A program made the position numbers and the translations under genes. Below the pieces are notes generated by a model, which was not told the DNA's origin, made no database searches, and worked only from the letters and a program-made list of their open reading frames with translations. 64,000 nt of DNA. Source: Opitutales bacterium (GTDB lineage: Bacteria; Verrucomicrobiota; Verrucomicrobiia; Opitutales; UBA953). The DNA lies in assembly GCA_017935025.1 (NCBI GenBank), contig JAGBIL010000020.1:21784-85783 (forward strand). Reading direction: 5' to 3'. This document shows positions 45,735 to 54,807 of this stretch, one piece after another (within the stretch, counting starts at the first letter, position 1; every line of letters starts with the position of its first letter).

Positions 45735-46532
45735 ATGGAAATTTCAAACCGCATAAAAGCCGCCCGGGAAGCCGTCGAGAGTGTCGTTTCGTTTTTCGAA
45801 GAAAAATTTTCCAAAGTCGAAAGCCTGTGGAAGCGGGATGACACACGCGTGACGGAAGCGGATTTTGAAATTTCAAAACGTATCACGGATTTCATTACGA
45901 CGGCGTTCCCGCAGGACGATTTTTGCTCGGAGGAAGATTTGCCGCCTCCCGGCGCTCCCGCGCGGGAACTGCGTTCTCGCTTCGCATGGGTGCTGGATCC
46001 GATTGACGGAACAAACAATTTCGCGCGGGGAATTCCGCTCTGCGCGGTTTCTTTGGCGCTTCTTGAAAACGGTTTTCCCGTTTACGGAATCATTTACGAC
46101 CACGCGCAAAAAACATTTTTGGAAGGCGGGAAAACGGTTCCGCTGTCGCGTGGCGGCGTTCCCGTGAAAACAGAATGCCCGGCGTTCAATCATCACAGCA
46201 TCGTGAGTTTCCATTTTCCGCTAAAAAAAGACGAGTTAGCGGAGTTGGAGCCGTTTACGACGGTGAACGCGGTGCGCTGCCAAGGTTCTGCGGCGCTGAA
46301 TCTGGCGTATAATGCTTTCGGCGCGATTGACGGAAGCGTCGACTACAACACGAAGATTTGGGACATCGCGGCGGCTACGGCGATGCTCGAAGCGGCGGGG
46401 CGCGAAATCATTTTTCGCGGGACGCAAGCGTTCCCGCTACGGGAAGTTTCCGCTAAAATGCCCAACCTGTGCTGGGTCGCGGGAACGCCGGAATTTATGG
46501 AAAAGGCGCGAAAGTTTTTATCGCTTTCGTAA
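45735..46532 (+). CDS. inositol monophosphatase family protein
   Basis: This 265-residue Mg-dependent phosphatase has the family motifs: metal ligands in DDTRVTEADFEIS, CSEEDL, WVLDPIDGTNNFARGIP and the C-terminal WDIAAATAMLEAAGR. Family members dephosphorylate inositol-1-phosphate, PAP or histidinol-phosphate; the sequence does not choose among them. I used ATG 45735 (MEISNRIKAAREAVES). It follows leuC by ~43 bases on the same strand and could be co-transcribed. Confidence 0.88.
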   Translation: MEISNRIKAAREAVESVVSFFEEKFSKVESLWKRDDTRVTEADFEISKRITDFITTAFPQDDFCSEEDLPPPGAPARELRSRFAWVLDPIDGTNNFARGIPLCAVSLALLENGFPVYGIIYDHAQKTFLEGGKTVPLSRGGVPVKTECPAFNHHSIVSFHFPLKKDELAELEPFTTVNAVRCQGSAALNLAYNAFGAIDGSVDYNTKIWDIAAATAMLEAAGREIIFRGTQAFPLREVSAKMPNLCWVAGTPEFMEKARKFLSLS

Positions 46533-46733
46533 AAGAAAAACTCGGTTTTGAGGTGTCCGATGAGGGCTGAGAGCTTAGAGGTAAATGCGTTTTGCTTTTA
46601 GCAAAAAAGGTTTTTGAAATCCTTTTTCGCGGAGCGAAATGCAAATACCGATCATCTCTAACCTCTTCTCTCTCATCGGAAACTCTATTTATAGAGATTT
46701 CTTTAAGCTCTAAGTATTAAGCTTTAATCTTTT

Positions 46734-48083
46734 TTACCCTAAGAAAATCTTCGGCTTGGGAAGAATCGCGTAGAGCACGCGCACGACGACATACGTCACG
46801 ACAAAGGCAAAGAACGCGGAAACGGGAATTTGCAGTTCCAGCGGAACACCGATTTTGACGGCAAGAACGTAGCTCGGTCCGACAAAAAAGTAATGCACAA
46901 GATAAACGCCGAAACCGAGTTTCCCGAGCGTGGCGAGAAAATTCGTAAAGCGCCCCGTAGAGATTTCGATTTTTGAAATCAGCAAAAACAGCGCAGCGCT
47001 CGAAAGCACAACGTTGAGTGAACAATACGTCCAGAAAAGTTCGACCATCGGCTCGGCTTGAAATGTTTTCGCGGTGGCGGAGACGGCTTCCGGTGTAGTT
47101 CCCGCGAGTGATTGCGCGACATCGGCGAGGCAGCGGGAAAGGAATCCGCCGTCAGCGAGCGCATTGAAAACCTGCGGATTATCGAGGCTGCCCATGAGAC
47201 GCACCCAGAGAAATCCGACAAAGGTCAAGAGCGTTCCCGCAAGCAGCATCGGGAGCGCAACCGCGAGCGTCTTTTTCACGCTGCGTTCCCGTGCGGTTTC
47301 GGCAAGAACGTGCCCGAGCAGTAAATAGCCGTTAAATCCCGCAAACGCGTAAAACGTACCGAACGCGTTCCACGAGCAAGTGCCGAAAAGGTAGCCTGCT
47401 CCGAAAGGCAAATGCGGAGTCAGAAAAACGTCGGCGTACGGAAGGACAAGCGTTACACCCCAAACCGCGAGAAACGCCCACTTGGTTTTCGTCGAAACTT
47501 TTTCTACCCACGCCGAAAAGACCGGCAGGTAAAGATACAGCCCCAAAAGCATGTAAACGTACCACAAATGGACGGAAAAGTAGTTGAACGAAAGCGGGAC
47601 CGTGGCGAGCGTGCCGAGCGCGGCGGAAAGCGTGGTTTCCGGACCGTTCCCGCCGTTCATAAAACTCGCATACGGGAAAAACGTGAGAACGAGTTGCTTC
47701 GCGGCTTCGGGCGTGGCGGTCGCCAAACTCGCAAACCACGGGAACAGCGTGTAAATCGCGGACCAAATCAGAAAAGGAATCAGTACGCGCGGAATGCGTT
47801 TTTTGTAAAATTCTCCAAGTGTATTTTCCCTCACGGGAAGCAACAGCGCACCCGTAATCATCACAAACAGCGGGACACACGGACGCAGAACCGAGCCCCA
47901 AATCGCGCCCCAGCGCAGAAAATCCGGATTGCTTGCCGATTCCGCCGAGCAGTTGAACGGGTCGCAGGCGTGGCAAACGACGACGAGAAACATCGCGATC
48001 CAGCGCGCGCAGTCAATCCACACGAGATGTCGTTTTTCGTCGGGAGAAACGCAGGGAGCGTGGGTCTGTGTTTGTGTAGTCAT
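46734..48083 (-). CDS. acyltransferase 3 family membrane protein
   Basis: This 449-residue protein has about ten membrane helices and the family start: RHLVWIDCARWIAMFLVVVC HACD with the conserved His, and RPCVPLFVMITGALLLPVRE. Acyltransferase-3 proteins O-acetylate or succinylate surface polysaccharides and other envelope glycans. A large loop between helices (NPQVFNALADGGFLSRCLAD) is not part of the typical core. Its partner and substrate are unknown; the sugar operon at the left end is too distant to link. Confidence 0.85.
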   Translation of the reverse strand: MTTQTQTHAPCVSPDEKRHLVWIDCARWIAMFLVVVCHACDPFNCSAESASNPDFLRWGAIWGSVLRPCVPLFVMITGALLLPVRENTLGEFYKKRIPRVLIPFLIWSAIYTLFPWFASLATATPEAAKQLVLTFFPYASFMNGGNGPETTLSAALGTLATVPLSFNYFSVHLWYVYMLLGLYLYLPVFSAWVEKVSTKTKWAFLAVWGVTLVLPYADVFLTPHLPFGAGYLFGTCSWNAFGTFYAFAGFNGYLLLGHVLAETARERSVKKTLAVALPMLLAGTLLTFVGFLWVRLMGSLDNPQVFNALADGGFLSRCLADVAQSLAGTTPEAVSATAKTFQAEPMVELFWTYCSLNVVLSSAALFLLISKIEISTGRFTNFLATLGKLGFGVYLVHYFFVGPSYVLAVKIGVPLELQIPVSAFFAFVVTYVVVRVLYAILPKPKIFLG

Positions 48084-48163
48084 CGTTTTCTTTCGGAAAT
48101 AATCGGCGCGGGAACGCGAAGTGTTTCAGTCAAGGGTTTCGGCAGCGCGTAATTCATCGTCGC

Positions 48164-48964
48164 TCATGCCGAGTTTTCCCGGCAAAAATCACGCATATCC
48201 GGCGGAAGCGGCGCGGAAAAAGTACGTTGGAACTCGGGACTTTTGAAAACGAGGCGCGCGGCATGCAAGGCTTGGCGCGGCATTTCGAGTTCCCGCGCGT
48301 GGCGCTCCGTCCAACCTTTTTCGCAAAAATCCAAATAAAGGCGCTCGTTGTATCCGTAAAGTTTGTCGCCGACAACGCAATGTCCGATGTGTTGCGCGTG
48401 CGCACGGATTTGGTGCTTTCTTCCCGTGTGGAGCTCGACGCGGACAAGCGTGTATCCGTTCCCGCGATACAGCGGTTCGAAAAAAGTAACGGCGGTTTGT
48501 GCGTCCGGTCCCTCGCCCACGCATTGTTTGACGAGAACGGGGCTCGCGGTGTCGGGACGCAACGGCTCATCGACGTGCCGGGGCTCGCGCATTTCGCCCT
48601 CGAGAATAGCGAGGTAGGTTTTGGAAACCCAGCGCCGTTCGACGGCTTTTTGGCTTTTACTTGCGGCTTCGCGATTGAGCGCAATGAGAATAATTCCGCT
48701 GGTCTCTCGGTCGAGTCGGGAAACCAGGTGCATTGTCGCTCCTCCGCGCCATTCCCGCACCGCGCCGACGAGGCTCGACCATGGACCGTTTTTTGACGGA
48801 TGGCAAACGACCCAGCCCGGTTTGTTGAATGCGAGAAAATCCGAATCCTCCTCGACAATCCACGTCGGCAATTCCTCCGGCTTAATCAGCGGAGCGTTTT
48901 GCGCCTGCGCACCGGGCGGCGGGAACGCGCAACAATCGGGATTTCGCTTCGGAGAAAACACCAA
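48164..48964 (-). CDS. RluA-family pseudouridine synthase
   Basis: This 266-residue protein carries the RluA catalytic motif with the active-site Asp: MHLVSRLDRETSGIILIALN. It also has FLAFNKPGWVVCHPSKNGPW, RRWVSKTYLAILEGEM and GRKHQIRAHAQHIGHCVVGD KLYG. It modifies uridines in rRNA or tRNA. No S4 domain is present, so it is closer to TruC/RluA than RluD. Start at 48964 is uncertain since the first ~25 residues are not conserved-looking. Confidence 0.9.
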   Translation of the reverse strand: MVFSPKRNPDCCAFPPPGAQAQNAPLIKPEELPTWIVEEDSDFLAFNKPGWVVCHPSKNGPWSSLVGAVREWRGGATMHLVSRLDRETSGIILIALNREAASKSQKAVERRWVSKTYLAILEGEMREPRHVDEPLRPDTASPVLVKQCVGEGPDAQTAVTFFEPLYRGNGYTLVRVELHTGRKHQIRAHAQHIGHCVVGDKLYGYNERLYLDFCEKGWTERHARELEMPRQALHAARLVFKSPEFQRTFSAPLPPDMRDFCRENSA

Positions 48965-48985
48965 GCCTCAAGGTTTTAAGCGTTT

Positions 48986-50095
48986 TTAGTTCACCTTTCT
49001 GCAAAGGTAAACCGCGTAGGCGAACATGAGCACGTTCGGTGCCCAAGCCGCAAGCACGGGCGGCAACCATTGGGCCGTACCGAGCATATTGAAAATATTG
49101 GTCAACAGATAATACGCAGCGAAGAGCCCGATAGATTTGGATACGCCGACCATCGGATTTACGCGCACACCGGCGACGGCAAACGGAATCGCGATCCCGA
49201 CGACGATGAGACAACAGAACGGGCTCGCCAACACGGAGTTGTAATATACTTCGTATTCGGAAATGCGCGGGTTGCTTTTCGGATCGGTTTCCTTGAGGAT
49301 GCGGCGGATTTCAGGAATGGAAAGGTCGCTTGTTTTGCGTCCGATGAGTGCCATCAGCGAGGGATTTTCCGAAAACTTGGATTCCTTCCGTTCCGTGAAT
49401 TTCGGCTGGCGCAAAAGTTGCCCGTCTTCGTAAACGAGTTCCTTGCCGTTTTTCAGCGTCCATGTGCGCGTCGCTTCGTCAAACGAACCCGTTTCCGCGA
49501 CGAGAGCATTCGTGATTCTCCCGCGTTCATCGTAGGTGTAAATGTTTACGCCGTAGGCTTTGCGCGTGTAGGGGTTGTAGTTGGCGATATACCAATTCCG
49601 GCGATCTGCAGAATTGTTAAAAAACAGCATTTCGCCGCGAACACTGGCTCGGTTGAAATCGCCCTTACTTTCGCGATATTTCAGTTCGCCTTCGGAAAGA
49701 ATCGTCGCCGCGCGCTCCGTGGCGTACGGCACAAGCGAAGCGTTCAGCGCAAGCATGAGAAACGACAGCACCGCTCCCGCCGCCCAAAGCGAACGCGTAA
49801 TGCGGAAAATGCCCAGCCCCGCCGCGCGCATTGCCGTAAGCTCCTGATTTTTATGCAAATGCCCCAGCATGAAAAGCAGGGAAACGAGCAACGACACGGG
49901 AATGACCACCGGAAGAAATCCCATTGCGATCATTGCAAAAAATTCGACGGATTGAAGCGTCGGGACATTCCAAACCAAAAGGTCTTCCAAGTTGTTGTAA
50001 ACAGCGGAAATGAGAAGCATTCCGATCATCGCGAGGAGCGACATCGCGAAAATTTTCAGCCATTCCCATAAAATGTGTCGGTCGATCAGAGGCAT
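48986..50095 (-). CDS. LptF/LptG-type permease (YjgP/YjgQ family)
   Basis: This 369-residue protein has the six-helix layout of the LPS-transport permeases: three helices at the N-terminus (IFAMSLLAMIGMLLISAVYN, VIPVSLLVSLLFMLGHLHKN), a periplasmic beta-jellyroll (~residues 135-255) and three at the C-terminus. The motif ELTAMRAAGLGIFRITRSLW is family-specific. It would extract LPS with LptB and its paralogue. I chose MPLIDRHILWEWLKIF (50095). No second permease gene is nearby. Confidence 0.87.
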   Translation of the reverse strand: MPLIDRHILWEWLKIFAMSLLAMIGMLLISAVYNNLEDLLVWNVPTLQSVEFFAMIAMGFLPVVIPVSLLVSLLFMLGHLHKNQELTAMRAAGLGIFRITRSLWAAGAVLSFLMLALNASLVPYATERAATILSEGELKYRESKGDFNRASVRGEMLFFNNSADRRNWYIANYNPYTRKAYGVNIYTYDERGRITNALVAETGSFDEATRTWTLKNGKELVYEDGQLLRQPKFTERKESKFSENPSLMALIGRKTSDLSIPEIRRILKETDPKSNPRISEYEVYYNSVLASPFCCLIVVGIAIPFAVAGVRVNPMVGVSKSIGLFAAYYLLTNIFNMLGTAQWLPPVLAAWAPNVLMFAYAVYLCRKVN

Positions 50096-50135
50096 TGCTT
50101 CGGCAATAATGGATAAAGCAGAGCTGTTTGGAAAG

Positions 50136-50154
50136 AAAATTGAAATTTCACGAA
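50136..50154 (+). repeat. degenerate copy of the AAATTGAAATTT repeat
   Basis: AAAATTGAAATTTCACGAA between the permease and mtfA genes; it lacks the TTAGCG end of other copies. Confidence 0.35.
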
Positions 50155-50178
50155 AAAACCGATACCGGCGCGGAAAAA

Positions 50179-51018
50179 TCAAACAGGTTCGCCACGAATT
50201 CGCTCGTCCTCCCACGTCGCGGGATCGAGCGAAAAAAGCCGGGAAAGCAAAGCGTAAATTTCCGGATGTGCGCGCTTAGTCTCGGCAGGTTGTTCAAAAA
50301 ACGCTTCGACGGAAACGGCAAAAAACTCGGCGGGATTTTCCGCACCGTATTCATCAAGAATCGTTCCCGCGTCGCCCGAACGAAGCCGCTCGAGTTCCCG
50401 CGCGGCGATATTTTGCCACGCCCGCACGTCGGAGGGGTCGGGAAATGCGGGACGCCCGCCGGCGATCCCGTCATCGGAATCCAGTTGGTGCGCAAATTCG
50501 TGAATGACAACGTTTTGTCCGTTCCCGTGTAATGCGATATCTCGCGCAATACGTTGCCACGAGAAGACGACGCTTCCGTGCGTCCACGATTCACCGTCGC
50601 GCGTCCCGCGTTCCCGCGCAACCAGTCCGCCTTCCGCCTCACTTTCCTCGCCGGCCGCAGCAAACGCGCGCGGGTAGACGAGCACGGAATGGAGCGAGTT
50701 CCATGCGGGTCCGGAACGATTGACGGAAAGCAGCGACGCATACCCGGCAATCGTAAGAGCCATTTCATCCGAAACGGTCTCCAATCCACCGCAGGCTTCA
50801 AATGTTTTTTCAGACAAAAACTCTTTGATGCGGCGATGATATTTTTCGCGAAGCCGATTCGGCAAAATCGCGTAAGCGGGGACGTTCCGGAGAAGAATTT
50901 TTTCCCACGTTCGCGGGAACGGTGCCGCAAAAAAACGTGTGCGCCGCATTTTCGAACGCACCGAAACCGTGAGGAAGACAACAACCGCCGCCACGGATAC
51001 TGCCCAAAAAAGAATCAC
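50179..51018 (-). CDS. mtfA: MtfA-like zinc metallopeptidase
   Basis: This 279-residue protein has a short membrane anchor (MILFWAVSVAAVVVFLTVSV) and the MtfA/M90 peptidase core: VVIHEFAHQLDSDDGIAGG with the HExxH zinc site, ILDEYGAENPAEFFAVSVEA supplying the third ligand, and EAFFEQP. In E. coli MtfA is a cytosolic peptidase tied to the Mlc repressor; the membrane-anchored form here differs. The start overlaps the nth stop by four bases (ATGA). Confidence 0.85.
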   Translation of the reverse strand: MILFWAVSVAAVVVFLTVSVRSKMRRTRFFAAPFPRTWEKILLRNVPAYAILPNRLREKYHRRIKEFLSEKTFEACGGLETVSDEMALTIAGYASLLSVNRSGPAWNSLHSVLVYPRAFAAAGEESEAEGGLVARERGTRDGESWTHGSVVFSWQRIARDIALHGNGQNVVIHEFAHQLDSDDGIAGGRPAFPDPSDVRAWQNIAARELERLRSGDAGTILDEYGAENPAEFFAVSVEAFFEQPAETKRAHPEIYALLSRLFSLDPATWEDERIRGEPV

Positions 51019-51668
51019 CGTTTCCCGCTTCCTTTCGCGCTTTTTTTATCCCCGTTCAGCGTCCGGCAAATCCGGCAGGAGTGCCCGTCGCAACCGCGTG
51101 CCGTACAGTGCTCACGCCCGTAAAAAATAATTTGCAAGTGGAGTTTGTTCCAGCATTCCCGCGGGAACAGCTTTTTTAAGGAGGTCTCGGTGTCAACGAC
51201 GTTTTTCCCGGAGGCAAGTTTCCAACGGGCGGCAAGACGGTGAATATGCGTATCCACCGGGAACGCGGGAACGCCAAACGCCTGCGACATGACAACCGAC
51301 GCGGTTTTGTGCCCGACCCCGTCAAGCGCTTCCAACTCCTCAAAACTCGCGGGAACGCTCCCGCCATGTTTTTCTACAATGGTTTTGGAAAGATTTACAA
51401 TCGCAGCGGATTTTCGCGGTGACAGCCCGCACGGGCGAATTATATCCTCGACACGCTCCCGGGGAAGTTGCGCCATTTTTCCCGGAGTATCGGCAAGCGC
51501 AAAAAGCGCAGGAGTAACTTCGTTAACACGCTTATCCGTACATTGAGCGGAAAGCACGACGGCAACGAGCAACGTAAACGCGTCGCTGTGGCGGAGCGGA
51601 ATCGGGGTTTCCGGATAGAGCTCTTCCAAGGTCTGCATCACAAAAGCTGCGCGTTCTTTTTTTGTCAT
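51015..51668 (-). CDS. nth: endonuclease III
   Basis: This 217-residue base-excision repair glycosylase/AP lyase has LVAVVLSAQCTDKRVNEVTP, a helix-hairpin-helix with the catalytic Lys (LEALDGVGHKTASVVM) and the catalytic Asp in PVDTHIHRLAARW. The C-terminal Fe-S cysteines read HCTARGCDGHSCRIC, a C-x4-C-x4-C-x2-C spacing, not the common C-x6-C-x2-C-x5-C. I used MTKKERAAFV (51668). It is translationally coupled to mtfA. Confidence 0.93.
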   Translation of the reverse strand: MTKKERAAFVMQTLEELYPETPIPLRHSDAFTLLVAVVLSAQCTDKRVNEVTPALFALADTPGKMAQLPRERVEDIIRPCGLSPRKSAAIVNLSKTIVEKHGGSVPASFEELEALDGVGHKTASVVMSQAFGVPAFPVDTHIHRLAARWKLASGKNVVDTETSLKKLFPRECWNKLHLQIIFYGREHCTARGCDGHSCRICRTLNGDKKSAKGSGKR

Positions 51669-51702
51669 AACACACAGCATTTTGCGTCCGGTCCGCTCCC
51701 GC

Positions 51703-51788
51703 GTAAATCGAAATTTAGCGACCAAGCCGACTTCTCCGAAACAAGAACAAAGCTGCAACCCCAACCCAAATTGAAATTTGACGAAGCG
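51703..51788 (+). repeat. two direct copies of the AAATTGAAATTT repeat upstream of lpxD
   Basis: GTAAATCGAAATTTAGCGAC at 51703 and CCAAATTGAAATTTGACGAA at 51766, in the same orientation between nth and lpxD. Confidence 0.5.
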
Positions 51789-51812
51789 GGCGTTCTGTCT
51801 ATTATCGGAGGT

Positions 51813-52853
51813 ATGGCTCTCGCTTTTACCTTAGAACAACTTTGTAACGTCATTGATCCGATTAAAGTCGAAGGCAACACCTCTACCCCGCTCTCCGACA
51901 TCGGAGCGCTTGATTCCGCCAAGGAAGGCGACCTCGCATTCCTCGGCAACGACAAATACCACGCGCAAGTCGCCGAGTGTAACGCATCGGCAATTCTCGT
52001 TCCCGCAGATTACACGGGAAGCTCTCCGAAAGAAAATCAGGCGTATATTTTCGTTGAAAAACCCTCTTACACGCTCGCGTTGATTTGCGGACAAATCGAA
52101 GCCGCCCTTTGGCCGAAACCGCCGGCGGGAACGCACCCGACCGCCGTCATTGCCGAATCCGCCAAGATCGGTAAAAACGTTCACATCGGACCGTTCTGCG
52201 TCATCGGAGAGAAAGCGACCGTCAGCGACGGCGCTGTTCTCGACTCACACGTTTCCGTCGGCACGGCGGCAACCGTCGGAGAAAACTCGCACATCGAAAG
52301 CGGTGTCCGCATTTGCGCTTACTCTCAGTTGGGCGCGCGCGTTCACGTGCTTCCCAACGCCGTAATCGGTGCCGACGGTTTCGGATTTATTCCCGTGGAC
52401 GGGAAAATCGAAAAAATTCCGCAAATCGGGAACGTCGTCATCGAGGACGATGTCGAAATCGGCGCGGGAACGTGCATCGACCGCGCACGCTTCTCGTCGA
52501 CGCGTGTCGGCAAAGGTACAAAAATCGACAACCTTGTCCAAATCGGACACAACTGCGTCATCGGGAAATACTGCTTCCTGTGCGGACAGGTCGGCATGGC
52601 GGGCTCAACGACGGTCGGCGATTACGTCACGCTCGCCGGGCAGGTCGGTCTCGCCGGACACATCAAAATCGGAGATAAAGCGACGATCGGCGCACAAGCG
52701 GGTGTCCTCGGTGATGTCGAGCCGGGGGCGACGATGCTGGATTCTCCGGCTATCCCCCTCGGGCTGGCAAAGAAGCTCATGGTGCTAAAGATGCGTATCC
52801 CGGAAATGCATTCCAAAATCAAGGCAATTGAGAAACAACTCGCCGCCAAATAA
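51813..52853 (+). CDS. lpxD: UDP-3-O-(3-hydroxyacyl)glucosamine N-acyltransferase
   Basis: This 346-residue enzyme adds the second acyl chain in lipid A synthesis. It has the uridine-binding N-terminal domain (LSDIGALDSAKEGDLAFLGN), a long left-handed beta-helix (residues ~105-310, NVHIGPFCVIGEKATVSDG, ADGFGFIPVDGKIEKIPQIG) with catalytic His in NLVQIGHNCVIGKYCFLCG, and a C-terminal helix. The start is set by CGGAGG before the ATG. It shows that the organism makes lipid A and is Gram-negative. Confidence 0.95.
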   Translation: MALAFTLEQLCNVIDPIKVEGNTSTPLSDIGALDSAKEGDLAFLGNDKYHAQVAECNASAILVPADYTGSSPKENQAYIFVEKPSYTLALICGQIEAALWPKPPAGTHPTAVIAESAKIGKNVHIGPFCVIGEKATVSDGAVLDSHVSVGTAATVGENSHIESGVRICAYSQLGARVHVLPNAVIGADGFGFIPVDGKIEKIPQIGNVVIEDDVEIGAGTCIDRARFSSTRVGKGTKIDNLVQIGHNCVIGKYCFLCGQVGMAGSTTVGDYVTLAGQVGLAGHIKIGDKATIGAQAGVLGDVEPGATMLDSPAIPLGLAKKLMVLKMRIPEMHSKIKAIEKQLAAK

Positions 52854-52955
52854 TCGGTCAGGACTCCGCTCTTGCCGACGAGTCAACTTTTTCCTTTTCT
52901 CAAACGAAATAACGCATTATTTTGTGAACAGTTTTAATCTTCTATCTGCAAGCAT

Positions 52956-53597
52956 ATGGACCCCCAAACGCCCCCTCCCCCAGCCGGATTTCCTCAAGCG
53001 CCGAAACTGAATCTGCGCAGTAACAATCCCGCGGTAGGCTTCCCGCCGCCGCCTGCCGGTATGCCGATGCCGCCGCCCGCGATGGGTGTCCCGCCGCCCG
53101 GGATGCCGCCGATGCCGGGAATGCCGATGCCGCCGCCGGGCATGATGCCGGGAATGCCCACTCCTCCGATGGGTATGCCTATTCCTCCTCAGGGAATGCC
53201 CATGCCGCCTCAAGGAATGCCGATACCGCCCGCCGGAATGGGCGTTCCGCCGCCGCCTCCGGCACCTGCTCCGCAACCCTCCGCTACGCCGAAACCGGCG
53301 TTGAAACCGCGCCCCGTTGCCGCGCCGAAGCCTGCAGCCGCCGCCGTCCCGACAAAAGCTGCGATTCCGCGTCCTGCTGCCGCCCCCGCGCCGAGACCGA
53401 CTGTTGTCCGCCCTGCCGGAGCCAACAAGGACAAAGAAGGCGAAGAAGCGACGGATGCCTCAACTGCCGCCACCGAAGAAGTTTCGTCGAAGGAATCGAC
53501 CCTCGGTGCCGTTATCGACATTCTCGCGCTTGCCGCCGGAATCGTCGGTGCCGTCCTGCTGTATCTGGACTACACCGCTGCCGCAATTCTCTTTTAA
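52956..53597 (+). CDS. proline/methionine-rich protein with C-terminal membrane segment
   Basis: This 213-residue protein starts MDPQTPPPPAGFPQAPKLNL. Residues ~30-100 are repeats of the type PPxGMPMPP, and 105-150 are an Ala/Pro-rich linker. A short acidic stretch (EGEEATDASTAATEEVSSKE) precedes one C-terminal hydrophobic helix (ILALAAGIVGAVLLYLDYTA). The layout suggests a tail-anchored, extended protein. It lies between lpxD and trxA on the same strand; composition is repeat-driven and no family can be assigned. Confidence 0.65.
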   Translation: MDPQTPPPPAGFPQAPKLNLRSNNPAVGFPPPPAGMPMPPPAMGVPPPGMPPMPGMPMPPPGMMPGMPTPPMGMPIPPQGMPMPPQGMPIPPAGMGVPPPPPAPAPQPSATPKPALKPRPVAAPKPAAAAVPTKAAIPRPAAAPAPRPTVVRPAGANKDKEGEEATDASTAATEEVSSKESTLGAVIDILALAAGIVGAVLLYLDYTAAAILF

Positions 53598-53633
53598 TCA
53601 GACAAAAATCCTACACGTCTCCGCTCTCTTCAT

Positions 53634-53951
53634 ATGTCCTCATCATTCGTAAAAGAACTCAACGGATCGAACTTCGATTCTGAAATTAACGCGGACGTTC
53701 CCGTCCTTGTCGATTTTTGGGCGCCTTGGTGCGGTCCCTGTCGTATGCTTGCGCCAGTGGTCGATCAGGTCGCAGAAGAACTCAAGGACTCGGCGAAAAT
53801 CTGCAAGGTCAACGTGGACGAAGCCCCGGATATCGCAGCTAAGTTCGGGATTATGAATATTCCGACGCTTATCGTCTTCAAAAACGGCGAAGCGGATAAA
53901 AAGATGGTTGGTATCCAGAGTAAGGCGAGTATCATCGCGGCGCTTTCGTAA
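53634..53951 (+). CDS. trxA: thioredoxin
   Basis: This 105-residue protein is a classic thioredoxin: PVLVDFWAPWCGPCRMLAPV with the active-site CGPC, KVNVDEAPDIAAKFGIMNIP with the cis-proline (IPT), and LIVFKNGE. It reduces disulfides in the cytoplasm. A rho-independent terminator follows at 53973-54018. Confidence 0.97.
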   Translation: MSSSFVKELNGSNFDSEINADVPVLVDFWAPWCGPCRMLAPVVDQVAEELKDSAKICKVNVDEAPDIAAKFGIMNIPTLIVFKNGEADKKMVGIQSKASIIAALS

Positions 53952-53972
53952 ACGCAACGTATGAAATACGCA

Positions 53973-54018
53973 ATCGGCACCTGGGTCTGTAAAAAGACGC
54001 GGGTGCCGATGTTTTTTT
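53973..54018 (+). terminator. terminator after trxA
   Basis: ATCGGCACC and GGTGCCGAT arms around a ~20-base loop, followed by GTTTTTTT. Confidence 0.8.
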
Positions 54019-54046
54019 GTCTCTTACATTCTTCCTTGGAGCCTAC

Positions 54047-54084
54047 AAAAAAAGCGTTCCCGCAAATTCACGGGAACGCTTTTG
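54047..54084 (-). terminator. terminator after rplT built from an inverted octamer pair
   Basis: AAAAAAAGCGTTCCCG and CGGGAACGCTTTT face each other across CAAATTCA; the A run becomes the U tract on the minus strand. Confidence 0.85.
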
Positions 54085-54104
54085 TCGTTTCCTGAAAAGA
54101 AAAC

Positions 54105-54461
54105 TTAAGCAAGAGCCGCTTTTGCCTGCTCGACGATCGCGTTGAACGCAACGGCATCGTTGATGGCGAGCTCGCTGAGGTTCTTGCGGTCGATGATGAT
54201 GTTCGCCTTCTTCAGGCCCGCGACGAGGCGGCTGTAGGTGATGCCGAGCGGACGGCACGCAGCATTAATACGAACGATCCAAAGTTGACGGAATTCGGAT
54301 TTGCGATTCCGGCGGTGTTCGTACGCATAGCGGTTAGCGCGGTTGACGGCATCTTCTGCATGGCGGAAGCAACGGGATTTCAGCCCGAAGTAGCCTTTGG
54401 CCTGCTTCAAGACGCGTTTGCGACGCGCGCGGGTTGCGGGAGCATTTGTAACTCGTGACAT
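54105..54461 (-). CDS. rplT: 50S ribosomal protein L20
   Basis: This 118-residue basic protein matches L20: MSRVTNAPATRARRKRVLKQ, AKGYFGLKSRCFRHAEDAVN, FRQLWIVRINAACRPLGITY. It binds 23S rRNA early in 50S assembly. L35 (rpmI) lies 92 bases upstream on the same strand, the usual pair; infC is not beside them. Confidence 0.96.
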   Translation of the reverse strand: MSRVTNAPATRARRKRVLKQAKGYFGLKSRCFRHAEDAVNRANRYAYEHRRNRKSEFRQLWIVRINAACRPLGITYSRLVAGLKKANIIIDRKNLSELAINDAVAFNAIVEQAKAALA

Positions 54462-54553
54462 GTTTTACTTCTATTGGTTTAAGACCGCCGGGTCGCCAGA
54501 AAATTTCACCCGGCAAGTGCAGTTAATCTTGTGGTTCGATTTCCTCCGGGGAA

Positions 54554-54745
54554 TTAAGCGAACGGCATCGCAGACTTGAACGTTGCTTCAAAGCCTTCGT
54601 CCACGCGCTTGTCATTTCCGCGGCGACGACGAGCCTTGTTGCTCTTGTTGCGGAGGAGGTGACGCGTGTTCGGCGAGCGACGCATAAGTTTGCCCGTGCC
54701 GGTCTTCTTGAACCGTTTAGCGATGGATTTCTTAGTCTTTTGCAT
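54554..54745 (-). CDS. rpmI: 50S ribosomal protein L35
   Basis: This 63-residue basic protein (MQKTKKSIAKRFKKTGTGKL, MRRSPNTRHLLRNKSNKARR) matches L35. It is followed by rplT, and the two are probably one transcript ending at 54047-54084. Confidence 0.95.
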   Translation of the reverse strand: MQKTKKSIAKRFKKTGTGKLMRRSPNTRHLLRNKSNKARRRRGNDKRVDEGFEATFKSAMPFA

Positions 54746-54807
54746 AAGAAAGAAGTGTGATTAAACCCTTTTGCGGGAACGCTGTAAAGCAGAAATATGA
54801 AGCGTGC

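Noticed and set aside
46533..46733. Gap between the inositol-phosphatase gene and the acyltransferase
   Set aside because: It contains short inverted A/T-rich stretches only; no RNA gene or terminator is convincing.
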